Source: Sitta carolinensis (taxonomy: Eukaryota > Chordata > Aves > Passeriformes > Sittidae). From it: a DNA stretch of 64,000 nucleotides. This document shows positions 42,168-53,376 of the stretch, piece after piece. The translations under genes and the position numbers were made by a program. The stretch covers positions 1,551,735 to 1,615,734 of the forward strand of contig CM063310.1 of assembly GCA_032173965.1 (NCBI GenBank), given 5' to 3'. The notes beneath the pieces were generated by a model, which saw nothing but the letters and a program-made list of their open reading frames with translations, was not told the DNA's origin and made no database searches. Numbering within the stretch: the first letter of the stretch is position 1; each line of letters starts with the position of its first letter.

Positions 42168-45100
42168 GGGACAGGGATGGGGACAGGGACAGGGGCAGGG
42201 ACAGGGACGGGGACAGGGACGGGGACAGGGACAGGGACGGGGACAGGGACGGGGACAGGGACAGGGACGGGGACAGGGACAGGGACAGGGACGGGGACAG
42301 GGACGGGGACAGGGATGGGGACAGGGATGGGGACAGGGACAGGGGCAGGGACAGGGATGGGGACAGGGGCAGGGACAGGGATGGGGACAGGGACAGGGAT
42401 GGGGACAGGGACAGGGATGGGGACAGGGACAGGGACAGGGGCAGGGGCAGGGACAGGGACGGGGACAGGGACAGGGACAGGGACGGGGACGGGGACAGGG
42501 GCAGGGACAGGGACGGGGACAGGGACAGGGACAGGGACGGGGACGGGGACAGGGACAGGGACAGGGACGGGGACAGGGACAGGGACAGGGACGGGGACGG
42601 GGACAGGGACAGGGATGGGGACAGGGATGGGGACAGGGACGGGGGCAGGGATGGGGACAGGGACGGGGGCAGGGATGGGAACACGGACGGGGACAGGGAC
42701 AGGGGCAGGGATGGGAACAGGGACAGGGGCAGGGGCAGGGACAGGGATGGGGACAGGGACAGGGACGGGGACAGGGGCAGGGTCAGGGATGGGAACAGGG
42801 ACAGGGGCAGGGACAGGGACGGGGGCAGGGATGGGAACAGGGACAGGGGCAGGGACAGGGATGGGGACAGGGACAGGGGCGGGGCAGGGACAGGGACAGG
42901 GACAGGGGCAGGGGCAGGGACAGGGACAGGGGCAGGGACGGGGGCAGGGACGGGGACAGGGACAGGGGCAGGGACAGGGATGGGGACAGGGGCAGGGACA
43001 GGGATGGGGACAGGGACAGGGACAGGGATGGGGCAGGGACGGGATGGGGACAGGGACAGGGGCAGGGGACAGGGACAGGGACAGGGACAGGGGCAGGGAC
43101 AGGGGCAGGGACGGGGACAGGGACAGGGACGGGGACAGGGATGGGGACAGGGACAGGGGCAGGGGCAGGGACAGGGATGGGGACAGGGACAGGGACAGGG
43201 ATGGGGACAGGGACAGGGATGGGGACAGGGACAGGTCACTCACAGTGTCTGCATGTTGGCCTTGGTCAGCTCGAAGGCCCAGTCCAGGGTGGAGGGCTCC
43301 AGGCCGGACACGCGGCAGCACTCGATGGACACGTTCAGGCTGGGGACAGCACGGGGGGACACGGGGTTGACACCGGGAATAGCCTTGGGGACACCGGGAA
43401 TGAGCTCAGGGACACCAGGGAGGGGCTGGGGACACCGGGAATGGCCTTGAGGACACCGGGAATGAGCTCAGGGACACCAGGGAGGGGCCGGGGACACCAG
43501 GAATGGGCTTGGGAAGACTGGGAACGAGCTCAGGGACACTGGGAATACTCTAGGGACATTGGGAATGACCTCGGGGACACCCAGAACAGCCTCAAGGACA
43601 CTGGGAACCTCTGGGGACAGCAGGAACCCTCTGGGGTCACTGGGAATATGTCAGAGGTGCTGGGATAACCTCGGGACAGCAGGAACCCTCTGGGGACACC
43701 AGGAACCCTCTGGGGACACCGGGAATGTGTCAGAGGTGCTGGGATAACCTCGGGACACCAGGAACCCTCTGGGGACACCGGGAATGTGTCAGAGGTGCTG
43801 GGATAACCTCGGGAGAGCGGGACACCAGGTCAGCCTCGGGACACTCACCCGTTCCTGTCGTACTTTTTGAAACCCGGGAAGGCCTCGAGGGGGATCTTGG
43901 AGCTGGAAGAGACCAGAGAGCGGCCGAGGGCCAGCGGGGGGCGTGCTGGGGTCGCCCATCCTGGCCGTGCTCTCCCGGATTTGGTTGCCACACTCACTTT
44001 GTTGGCGGCCTCGACCTTGGCGCAGACGGCGGCCATGGCCGCGCGCTCCTCCAGCCGCCGCTGCTTCTTCTCCTTGGCCCTGCTCGACTTCCTCTGCGGG
44101 AAAAATGCACAAAGACCCCGGGGATTGGCACCAAAACCCTGGGGATTGGCACCAAACCCTGGGGATTGGGACCAAACCCTGGGGATTGGACCAAACCCTG
44201 GGGATTGGCACCAAACCCTGGGGATTGGCACCAAAAACCCTGGGGATTGGCACCAAACCCGGGGATTGGCACTAAACCCCTGGGATTGGCACAAAACCTG
44301 GGGATTGGCACCAAAACTTTGGGGATTGGCACCCAACCCAGGGGAATTGGCACCAAAACCCTGGGAATTGGCACCAAACCCTGGAAAAGGCACCCAACCC
44401 CGGGAATTGGCAGCAAACCCCGGGAATTGGCACCAAAAACGCACCAGGAATTGGCACCAAACCCTGGAAACAGGCACCAACCCCGGGAATTGGCACCAAA
44501 CCCTGGAAACGGGCACCAAACCCAGGAATTGGCACCAAACCGGAAAGGCACCAACCCAGGAATTGGCACAAACCCGGAATTGGCACCAAAACCAGGATTT
44601 GGCACCAAAACCCGAATTGGCACCAAACACTCGGGAATTGGCACCAAAACCCTGGGAATTCACAACAAAACCCCGGGAATTGGCTCCAAACACCAGGAAT
44701 TGGCACCAAAACACTGGGGTTTGGCACAAAAAACCGGGAATTGGCACCAAACCCCAAATTGGTATGAACCCCCGGGAATTGACACCAAAACCTCGAGAAA
44801 AAGGGACTTTGGGGGGAAATCCGTGCTCAGCTTTCAGCGTCCCGGCGGGAGCACTGTGGCTGCTGCGTGATCCCCTCTGAGGGGTTTCACCCCAAAATCT
44901 TTGGGGTTTTCGGTGGGACGAGGAGGTGAAGCCAAGGGGCAGCACTGTGAAATTGTTACTTTGGAGCGGTGTGCCCCAAATCGGGGGAGTCCGGCACTAA
45001 AATCCCGGGTGATTTTACCCAGAGCGAAGGATCCAGTCCAGACTGGGGCTCCTGAGCTCTGGCTCCACCAGAATTGAGTGAAGTGAACCCAACGCCAAAG

Positions 45101-46560
45101 ATTTGACAGGAAAAGCAGCGAGCTGGGGAGGGGGCAGGAGAGGGGCTCTCAAGAGTCCATCCCGGGGGTTTGGGGGGAATTAAGGTGTTTTTGGGGGTTC
45201 GAGCAGCCAAAACCTGCTGCTGCCTGGGAGGTGGGTGCTAAAATCTGCACTTTAGGGTCATTCTGGGGGGAAAACACGGAAATATTCCAGCAGCTGGTGT
45301 TTGTGATTGGATGGGACATCATGAGAGGTGTGTGGGGAGCACAGAGACCCCAAACCCCTGAACAGCCCAAATCCCTGAAATCCCCCAAACCCCCCAGTCC
45401 TGCTCAACCCTCCCTACACAGCCTGAGACCCCCGAACCGTCCAGACGGCCCAAAGCCACTCAGAGAGCCCCAAATCTCAGGGAGCCCCAATCATCGGGAG
45501 CCCCAAATCGTAGGAGCCCCAAAGCCGCTCAGAGAGCCCCAAATCCACTCAGGGAGCCCCAAATCCGCTCAGGGAGCCCCAAATTCGCTCAGGGAGCCCC
45601 AAATCCGCTCAGGGAGCCCCAAATTCGCTCAGGGAGCCCCAAATCCCTCAGGGAGCCCCAAATTCGCTCAGGAGCCCCAAAGCCGCTCAGAGAGCCCCAA
45701 ATCCGCTCAGGGAGCCCCAAATCCACTCAGGGAGCCCCAAATCCACTCAGGGAGCCCCAAATTCGCTAGGCCCAAGGCCGAGGCCCCAAATCCGCTCAGG
45801 GAGCCCCAAATCCACTCAGGGAGCCCCAAATTCGCTCAGGGAGCCCCAAATCCACTCAGGGAGCCCCAAATTCGCTCAGGGAGCCCCAAAGCCGCTCAGA
45901 GAGCCCCAAATCCGCTCAGGGAGCCCCAAATCCGCTCAGGGAGCCCCAAATTCGCTCAGGGAGCCCCAAATCGCTCAGGGAGCCCCAAGCCGCTCAGGAG
46001 CCCCAAAGCCGCTCAAAAGTTCGCACATTTCGCCGTGGGAACCTCACGGTCTCTCACGAAAGGTTCTGAAACCCTCACAGAAGCCCCGACAGCCTCAGAC
46101 AGCCCCAAAACGTCCCAAATTTCCTCACGGCAGCATCCAGACTCCTCGCAGAGCCACAAGCATCCTCAGAAGTGCCCCAAATGACCTCAGACAACCCTAA
46201 AACCTCACGGAAAGTCCCAGATCTCCACACAGGAGCCCTCAGGTCGCTGAGAGAGCCCCGAGTCCCCAAGAAGGGTCCCTCATCCCCCCATGGCAGCCCT
46301 GTGTCCCCCCACAGACCATCCCCATCCTCTGAGTCGGTCCCAGGTGCCCTCGCAGAACGCCCGTAAAGCCTCGCGGCGAACTCCCACCCACTCGGACGAC
46401 CCCGAATTCCCCCGCGGAACTCCCGTGTCCCCTCGTGGCGACCCCCCGCCCGTTCGGGCGGCCCCGCCGGGGCTCAGCGGCGCCTGGCAGGCCTCGCCCC
46501 CGCCCTCCTTCCCCTCAGGCCGAGCCCCCCCGGGCGCGGCGCGGCCCCGCTCACCCCCAT
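35694..46560 (-). CDS. NAA40: N-alpha-acetyltransferase 40 (NatD)
   Basis: Coding exons: 46555..46560, 43998..44093, 43849..43902, 43244..43339, 41223..41381, 39990..40072, 37362..37439, 35694..35847, about 241 residues (human 237). It acetylates the N-terminal serine of histones H4 and H2A. Exon 1 encodes only Met-Gly; exon 2 gives [19 protein letters not shown]. The GNAT fold is visible: [28 protein letters not shown] and the acetyl-CoA loop [16 protein letters not shown]. The C-terminus ends in a Cys/His-rich PCAGCCH. Exon 3 has an extra C (reads LQDPLEAF once corrected), and the 39990 donor lacks one G (AACAG-TGACC). Introns carry several different minisatellites. The poly(A) signal is at 35536. 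Confidence 0.97.
35920..36680. repeat. NAA40 last-intron CCCCCAGTGTGACTCTGAGC array
   Basis: About 20 units of 34-38 bp, each two ~18-bp halves (CTGAGCCCCCCAACTCCC and CTGAGCCCCCCAGTGTGA). Confidence 0.9.
36880..37335. repeat. NAA40 last-intron GGGGTCCCGGGGGTCTCGGA array
   Basis: Degenerate 9-bp (GGGGGTCCC) repeat with GGATGTCCCGGTGG inserts giving 35-60 bp higher-order units. Confidence 0.88.
37446..38585. repeat. NAA40 intron 20-bp satellite CGGGGAGGGGAACGGGCTAG
   Basis: About 57 head-to-tail units of exactly 20 bp with only a few variant positions (AAC/AGC/AAT; GGGAGG/GGGAAT); length drift is nearly absent. Continuous direct repeats, no spacers. Confidence 0.96.
38640..39975. repeat. NAA40 intron 18-19 bp array ACCCCAAACCCCGACTGT
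   Basis: About 65 units of 18-20 bp (AAACCCCGACTGTACCCC), cleaner in the middle, degenerate at 38640..38820 and 39010..39180. Confidence 0.92.
40100..40335. repeat. NAA40 intron CCCCGGGAAAAGCCCCGA array
   Basis: About 13 units of 17-19 bp next to the exon at 39990. Confidence 0.9.
40340..41215. repeat. NAA40 intron GATCCCGCGGATTTCACCCC array
   Basis: 10-bp (GATCCCGCCG) repeats in 40-60 bp higher-order blocks with GATTTCACCCC; dense in GATC and CCGCGG. Confidence 0.92.
41400..42015. other. NAA40 intron: G/A tract then unique sequence
   Basis: 41400..41660 is an AAAATGGGGTTTGGGGGGAAA tract; 41660..42015 is one of the few unique, moderate-GC stretches of the window. I see no ORF, RNA gene or recognisable transposon in it. 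Confidence 0.6.
42015..43235. repeat. NAA40 intron GGGACA hexanucleotide expansion
   Basis: About 200 units of GGGACA with GGGACG, GGGGCA and GGGATG variants (plus strand), so the NAA40 sense strand is TGTCCC-rich. All six frames stay open for most of the array. It ends at the exon at 43244. Confidence 0.97.
43370..43840. repeat. NAA40 intron 2-3 CTCTGGGGACACCGGGAATG array
   Basis: About 13 degenerate units of 28-45 bp (GGGGACACCGGGAATG with TGTCAGAGGTGCTGGGATAA). Confidence 0.85.
44105..44795. repeat. NAA40 intron 1 20-bp array GGGGATTGGCACCAAACCCT
   Basis: About 34 units of 20 bp near exon 2, drifting to 18-22 bp variants (CGGGAATTGGCACCAAAACC) distally. Confidence 0.93.
44800..45460. other. 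NAA40 intron 1 unique sequence
   Basis: Moderate-GC unique sequence without repeats. No coding or RNA gene signal was recognised. Confidence 0.5.
45465..46020. repeat. NAA40 intron 1 20-bp array GCTCAGGGAGCCCCAAATCC
   Basis: About 27 units of 20 bp with AAATTCGCT, AAATCCACT and AAAGCCGCT variants. 46020..46550 has only decayed versions of the motif (CTCA, GCCCC). Confidence 0.92.
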
Positions 46561-46632
46561 AATGGCGGCGGCGCCGGCTCCGGACGGCGCGGGGGGCGCG
46601 GGGGGTCTGAGGGGGCGCGCGCGGGGGGCGCG

Positions 46633-46641
46633 CTATTTATA
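46633..46641 (-). promoter_or_regulatory. NAA40 TATA box
   Basis: TATAAATAG on the minus strand, 73 bp upstream of the NAA40 ATG, in an otherwise CpG-rich promoter; start would be expected near 46605-46610. A CCAAT (minus) lies at about 46847 and a YY1-like GCCGCCATTGTGG at about 46911. Confidence 0.6.
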
Positions 46642-46929
46642 CGGGGGGGGGGCGGGAGGGGGGCGGAGCGCCGAGCGCGCGAGCCCGCGGCCGGCGGCCA
46701 ACGCGCAGGCGCGGAGGGCGAGGGGGCGGGGCGAGAGGGGCGGTGGCGCGGGCGGGGCCCCCGCGCGTGCGCGAAAGGGGGAGCGGGAAAGGCGGGGGGG
46801 GCGCGCGCGTGGCGGCGGCGCGGGGCGCGAAGGCGGCTGGGCGCTGATTGGCTGAGAGCGGAGGGGGCGGGAGCGCGGGAGGCCACGCCCAGTGCGCTGA
46901 GGGGAGCGGGGCCGCCATTGTGGGACCGG

Positions 46930-47335
46930 GGGGGAACCGGGGGGACCGGAGAGCGCGGTACGGGACCGGAGAGCGCGGTACGGGACCGGAGAGCCCGGTA
47001 CGGGACCGGGAGCCCGGTACGGGACCGGAGAGCCGGTACGGGACCGGAGAGCCGGTACGGGACCGGAGAGCGCGGTACGGGACCGGAGAGCCCGGTACGG
47101 GACCGGAGAGCCCGGTACGGGACCGGGGAGCCGGTACGGGACCGGAGAGCCGGTACGGGACCGGAGAGCGCGGTACGGGACCGGAGAGCCGGTACGGGAC
47201 CGGAGAGCCCGGTACGGGACCGGAGAGCTCGGTACGGGACCGGAGAGCGCGGTACGGGACCGGAGGAGCGCGGTACGGGACCGGAGAGCCCGGTACGGGA
47301 CCGGAGAGCCGGTACGACCGAGCGCGGTAGGGACA
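46930..47335. repeat. 20-bp array GAGAGCCCGGTACGGGACCG
   Basis: About 20 units of 20 bp (18-22 bp variants) in the NAA40-RCOR2 divergent spacer; rich in GTAC and CpG. Confidence 0.93.
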
Positions 47336-47344
47336 GACGCCCCG

Positions 47345-48560
47345 AGCCCGTACGGGACAGACCCAGCCCAACGGGGACAGACCCAGCCCCGTATGGGACA
47401 GACCCAGCCCCACACGGGGACAGACCCCAGCCCCACAGGGGACAGACCCCAGCCCCACACGGGACAGACCCCAGCCCCACACATGGACAGACCCCAGCCC
47501 CATACGGGGACAGACCCCAGCCCACACGGGACAGACCCCAGCCCCACATGGGGACAGACCCCAGCCCCATATGGGGACAGACCCCAGCCCCATATGGGGA
47601 CAGACCCCAGCCCCACACGGGGACAGACCCCAGCCCCATATGGGGACAGACCCCAGCCCCATATGGGGACAGACCCCAGCCCCATATGGGGACAGACCCC
47701 AGCCCCACAGGGACAGACCCCAGCCCCACATGGGGACAGACCCCAGCCCCACACGGGGACAGACCCCAGCCCCATATGGGGACAGGACCCCAGCCCCATA
47801 TGGGGACAGACCCCAGCCCCATATGGGGACAGACCCCAGCCCCACACGGGGACAGACCCCAGCCCCATATGGGGACAGACCCCAGCCCCATATGGGGACA
47901 GACCCCAGCCCCATATGGGACAGACCCCAGCCCCACGGGGACAGACCCCAGCCCCACATGGGGACAGACCCCAGCCCCACACGGGGACAGACCCCAGCCC
48001 CACACGGGGACAGACCCCAGCCCCATATGGGGACAGACCCCAGCCCCATATGGGGACAGACCCCAGCCCCAACACATGGACAGACCCCAGCCCCATACGG
48101 GGACAGACCCCAGCCCCATATGGGGACAGACCCCAGCCCCACACGGGGACAGACCCCAGCCCATATGGGGACAGACCCCAGCCCCACACGGGGACAGACC
48201 CCAGCTCCACACGGGGACAGACCCCAGCCCCACACTGGGGACAGACCCCAGCCCCATATGGGACGACCCCAGCCCCATTATGGGGACAGACCCCAGCCCC
48301 ACACGGGGACAGACCCCAGCCCCACACGGGGACAGACCCCAGCCCCATATGGGGACAGACCCCAGCCCCACACATGGACAGACCCCAGCCCCATACGGGG
48401 ACAGACCCCAGCCCCATATGGGGACAGACCCCAGCCCCAACAGGGACAGACCCCAGCCCCATAGGGGACGGACCCCAGCCCACACACGGGGACGGACCCC
48501 AGCCCCATATGGGGACAGACCCCAGCCCCACACGGGGACAGACCCCAGCCCCACAGCTGC
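47345..48560. repeat. 24-bp array GACAGACCCCAGCCCCATAT
   Basis: About 50 units of 23-25 bp (CCCCATATGGGGACAGACCCCAG; CCCCACACGGGG variants). Each unit has an imperfect palindrome CCCCATATGGGG. Fills most of the region upstream of RCOR2. Confidence 0.93.
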
Positions 48561-49017
48561 CCCCCACCATCCCCTGACCCCCCAGCACCTCCTGCCCCCC
48601 CGGCCGAGCCCCCCGCCCGCAGCGCCCCCGGCCCGGGCCGCCCCAGCCCCGCGGAGGGGTACGGGGGGCGGCGGGGCCGTGCTGAGGCCGCGGGAGCTGG
48701 AACTACTTTGGCACCGGGAGGCGGCGGCGGCGGCCGGCGGCGCTTTGTGCGGCTCGGCGGGCTCGGGGGGCTCGGGACCCCCGGCAGGGACCCCTCCCCT
48801 GCGGCCCCCCGGCCTCGGCCCGCTCCGGGGGCGCTCCTCCTTTGGGGGCAGGGACCCTCCGGGCCGCCCCGCGTCCTGCCCTCCCCGAATTCCCACGCCC
48901 CCTCCCCAAAACCCCCGCGCTCGGGGTAAAGTTTGGCGGGGGCGCCGGGGCCGAGCCCCTCCCGCGCGGGGACCCCCGGGGGGCTCGGGGGGTTCCCCGC
49001 GCCGCCGCCCCCGGGCG
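48560..49017. other. RCOR2 5' region, CpG island
   Basis: Very GC-rich, CpG-dense unique sequence just upstream of the RCOR2 ATG, probably promoter and 5' UTR. The frame of the RCOR2 start is open far upstream (to about 46435), but that part is tandem repeat and not protein-like. Confidence 0.55.
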
Positions 49018-52000
49018 ATGCCGTCGGTGATGGAGAAACCCTCGGGGATCCTGTCCCGCAGCCGCGCCAAGGCGGGGGCGGCGCGGGGCCCCCCCACTCG
49101 GAGGACGAGGCCAGCGAGGACGAGCACGCCCACGGTGAGAGACACCCCCCCCCCCCCCAAAAGAACCCCGCACCTGCCTGACCCCCCCCCAGGACACCCC
49201 CCCGTGCGCCCCCCCCCCTCAAAACCCCGCGGTGTCGGGGGCACCGCGCTCGCCCCACGCGTTTATTTTGGGGAGGGGGGGAGCAGCGCTCACGTCACCG
49301 CCCGCCCCCCCATGTGGGGTTTGGGTGGGTGGGGGGACACACGGGGACATGGGTGGGGGGAACAAAGCCCCGTCCCCATTGTCCCCGGCCGCCCGCGTGT
49401 GCGCGGCCACAGCTTTGTTCGCCGGCGGGGAGGGGGCTCGGCCGCGGCCCCCCCAGCCCGCAGGCCCGGGGGGGCGGTGCGGACCCCCCCGGTAACCGCC
49501 GGCCCCCCTCCCGCACGCAGACAGCATGATCCGGGTGGGGCCGACTACCAGGCGGTGATTCCCGACTGCAAACCAGGTACGGGGGGGCTGGGGAGGGCTG
49601 GGGGGGTCGGGGGTGTCCCCCCCCCCCCCCGTGTGACCCCTGTGCCCCCCCCCCAGAGAGCCCCGCGCGTTACAGCAACAAGGAGCTGAAGGGGATGCTG
49701 GTGTGGGCCCCCAACCACTGCGTGTCCGACGCCAAACGTGAGCCCCCCGAGCCCCCCGCCCCGGGTGCCCCTTCATGGCAGGGGGCGTTCGGGGCGCCCC
49801 CGCCCCCCGGGACCCCCTTTCCCCCCGAACCCTCCCCTGGACACCTCCCCCCCCCCCCCCTTGCTGCCCTCCAATCCCCTCTTTTCACCTCCCAGCCCCT
49901 CCTTTATGTGCCCAGAACCTCCCCTGTCCCCTTCAAACCCCCTTCACCCCCTCCAACTCCCCTTTGAACCCCCTGAACTCCTTCTCTGTCCCCCCGAACC
50001 CCTCCATCCCCCCCGCACCCCTCCATTCCCCCCGCACCCCAATCCCCTGAACCCCTCCATTCCCCCCGCACCCCTCCATACCCCTGAACCCCTCCATACC
50101 CCCCTGAACCCCTCCATACCCCCGCACCCCAATCCCCCGCACCCCAATACCCCTGAACCCCTCCATACCCCCTGAACCCCTCCATACCCCCGCACCCCAA
50201 TCCCCCGCACCCTAATACCCCTGAACCCCTCCATACCCCTGAACCCCTCCATACCCCCCTGAACCCCTCCAATCCCCCTGAACCCCTCCATTCCCCCCGC
50301 ACCCCTGCATCCCCCCGCTCCCCCGCAGTGGACAGGTACATCGCCATGGCCAAGGACAAGCACGGCTACAACATCGAGCAGGTACGGCCCCCCCGTCCCC
50401 GGCGCCCCCCGCCGCCCCCAGCCGCCCCCAACGCCCCGTGCCCCCTGCCAGGCTCTGGCATGCTGCTGTGGCACAAGCACGACGTGGAGAAGTCCTTGGC
50501 CGACCTGGCCAACTTCACGCCCTTCCCGGACGAGTGGACGGTGGAGGACAAGGTGCTGTTCGAGCAGGCGTTCAGCTTCCACGGCAAGAGCTTCGCCCGC
50601 ATCCAGCAGATGGTGAGACCCCCGCCCCGACCCCCGGGGCTCCGGGGACCAGCGCCCCCCTCACCCCAGAGCGCTGGGGTGCAGCCCTGGCCGGCAGCTC
50701 GGGGGGCTCGGGGGGCTTTGGGGGCTTTTTGAAGGCGTCATTGCTCCCGTGGGACCCCCAAAGCGTTTTGGGGGGTCTGGGGGGTCACAGGACCCTCTTG
50801 GGGATGAGGAGGTGCCACCCCCTTTCCCCCCCCATGGGAGATGGTGCATCCCACCCTCTGTTTCACCCCCCGCCGCACACCAGGTGGTACCTCCCACCCG
50901 TTTCTGGGGGTTCCCCCTGATTTTGGGGTTTTGATTCCCCCCCCCCCCCATTTTTAGGATTTCCCCACCATTTCCCCCCCTCCTATTCCTAGTGGTTCCT
51001 GCTTTTCAATTTTTAGGGGTTTTCTCCCTTTTTTATGGCTTTGCTGCCCCTGTCCCAGGGGTCTTCCTGCACCTTTACCCCCGCCCCCCCCCCAGTTATA
51101 GGGGTGACCCCTCCCTTCACCTCTCGCCCAAGTCACCCCAAAACTCCCCCCAAACCCTCCTCTGTGCCCCCCAGCTCCCGGACAAGCTCATCCCCAGCCT
51201 GGTCAAGTATTATTACTCCTGGAAGAAGACGCGGTCGCGCACCAGCGTCATGGACCGGCAGGCTCGGCGCCTGCTGGGCCGCCGGGACCGCGACGACAGG
51301 TACGGGACCCCCGAAACCCCCTGAGCCCCCAACCCCCCCCCGAGCCCCCCCAAACCCCCCCGGCTCACCCCTGCCCCCGCAGCAACGACGAGACCGAGGA
51401 GCAGCGACCCAGCCCCGAGGGGGACGTGGAGCCCGCGGACCCCAAAAAAGAGGTTGGGGGGGGCTTGGAGCGGTCACGGGGTGAAATCTGGGGGGGACAG
51501 TAAAGGGAGGGAAGGAGAGCAAGGGGGGAGATGGGGAAACGCCCTAAATAGGGGGCCAGAGCCCCAAAAAATGGGGCTGAGTCCCTCCAGAGAAGGAGGG
51601 AGGAGCTGGGGCAAACTCTAAAAGTGGTGTGGGACTCCCGAATTATGGGGGAACCTTTAGGAACTGGGGGGACCCCCTGAAAACAACGAGGGGGAGCTGG
51701 GGGGGGGGCTGTCGGGAGACCCCAAAACTTGGGGAAACCCCCAAAAATGGGGAGGGGGGGGGACAGCGGGGGCCGGGATGGACCAAGTTCTGGGGTGGGG
51801 GGGGTCAGGGGGTTTCCCCGGCCGTAACCATCTCAACCAAGGATGCGATTAAGGAGCGGCAGCAATTAACGATTAACGGCGCGGGCCCGTTCAGGGCTGC
51901 TGCGCCAAGGCGGGCCCGCGCAAGGAGCCGCAGTACCGGCACCACCTCCCGGCGCGGCAGCGGCGCCGCCCGCCCCGCGGGATGCGCCTGAGCCGCGAGG

Positions 52001-53323
52001 ACGTGGCCGAGGTCACGGCCAACCCCGACCTGGGCGCGCGGGCCCTGCGCCAGCTCGACTGCCAGCTGGTGGCCCTCAAGCGGCAGGTAGCCACCGAGCG
52101 ACCCCCGGGACCCGCGGGACCCCCCCGGGCGCCGCGGGTGTGACCCCTCGGTGCCCCCTGCCCGCAGGTACAGCGCATCAAGCAGATCAACAGCGGGCTG
52201 CGGCAGGCGCTGGACGGGGGCCTGGAGGGGCTGCGGCCGCCTGAGGTGGGTCCCCGGGTGCCCCGCGGGGCCTGGGGCTCGCAGCAGCCCCCAGTTGTGT
52301 CCCCGGAGTCACCCCAGTCTCCCCCCAGGGCAGCAGCAAGTTCAGCTCCCGCTGGACGACGGACGAGCAGCTGCTGGTGGTGCAGGGTGAGCGCGCCCCC
52401 CTCCTCGTTAGTTTAATTGCCCTCATTAGCGCCGCGAGCCCGGCCGTTCCTCACTGCCCCTGTCCCCAGCCCTGCGCCGCTACGGCCGCGATTTCCCGGC
52501 GGTGGCGGCCGTGCTGGGGAACAAAACGGCGGCGCAGGTTCGGAGCTTCGTGCTGGGCCCGCGGCGCCGCCTGGGCCTCGAGCGCCTCCTGCAGGAGCGC
52601 CAGGGCCCGGGGAGCCCCCGGCGGCCCCGCCCGAGGACGAGGAGGAGGTGAGGAGGGGTCGGGGCCGGGGCCGGGGCCGGGGCCAGCTCGGGGCTGGCAA
52701 CTGCGCCCGGGCACCGGCCCAGCCCTGCTCCCAGCCCTGCTCCCAGCCCCGGTCCCGACCCTGGATCCACATCAGGGCCCCCCTGCCCACACAATGCCCC
52801 ACCCCCAATCAATCAATGCCCCCACCCCAATCCATCAATCAATCAATGACTGTGCCCCACCCACGCCACAGCCCCGCCCCATCCCACCCTGGCCTGCCCC
52901 CCCCATGCCCCTCCCTTCTCAAACCTGGCACTGCCCAGACCCGCCCACCCTGGCCCCACCCACACAGCTCCACCCTGCCCTGGCCCCGCCCACCACAGCC
53001 CCACCCTGCCCTGGCCCCGCCCACCACGGCCCCACCCAGCCCTGCCTCTCTCTCCACAGGTGCAGATCACAGGCGTGTCCCACCCGGCCCCGCCCCCACC
53101 GCACTCCTCGGCCCCGCCCCCCGGCGCGCCCCCGCCCCCCTCGCGCCCCCCGGCCCCGCCCCCGCTGCTGCGCCCGGCCCCGCCCCCGGCCCCGCCCCCC
53201 ACGCTGCCGCGGCCCCCGCCCCCCCTCCAGCCCGGCCGGGCCCCGCCCCCGCTGCTCCGCCCAGGCCCCGCCCCCGCCGCCAGGCCCCGCCCCCCGGCCG
53301 CCGGCCACGCCCCGCCCCGCTGA
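49018..53323 (+). CDS. RCOR2: REST corepressor 2
   Basis: 12 coding exons: 49018..49134, 49521..49576, 49657..49737, 50329..50381, 50452..50612, 51175..51299, 51383..51452, 51895..52086, 52168..52245, 52329..52386, 52470..52647, 53060..53323, about 478 codons (human 523). CoREST-family scaffold for LSD1 and HDAC1/2. Order: [21 protein letters not shown]2 ([35 protein letters not shown]); SANT1 ([40 protein letters not shown]); LSD1-binding linker ([20 protein letters not shown]); SANT2 ([33 protein letters not shown]); VQITGVSHP and a proline-rich tail. Frame errors of one G/C occur in exon 1 (near 49080-49095), exon 2 (VG-ADYQ), exon 5 (start, GCTCTGGCATG) and exon 11 (near 52608). Poly(A) signal at 53377. 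Confidence 0.96.
49840..50325. repeat. RCOR2 intron 3 20-bp array CCCCTGAACCCCTCCATACC
   Basis: About 20 units of 17-21 bp, clearest from 49985, next to exon 4. Confidence 0.88.
50640..51170. other. RCOR2 intron 5, no further feature
   Basis: Unique C/T-rich intron sequence. The next large intron (51453..51894) is G-rich in its first half and ends with an AT-rich 60 bp before the exon 8 acceptor. No genes seen. Confidence 0.5.
52648..53059. other. RCOR2 intron 11, C-rich
   Basis: Begins with GGGGCCGG units, then AATCAATCAATGCCCC and CCACCCTGGCCCCGCCCAC repeats (22-45 bp) up to the last acceptor. No gene seen. Confidence 0.6.
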
Positions 53324-53376
53324 GCGCCCCCTGCTGGGCTGGAGGACTGGGGGGGCCCGGGGGGGGCCCCGTTTGC

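Noticed and set aside
46435..49689. 1084-residue open frame that includes the RCOR2 start
   Set aside because: Its first 860 residues are translated 20- and 24-bp minisatellites (GTGPESPV, DPSPIWGQTPAP). Only the stretch from Met at 49018 resembles RCOR2. An open frame is expected when repeat units lack stops.
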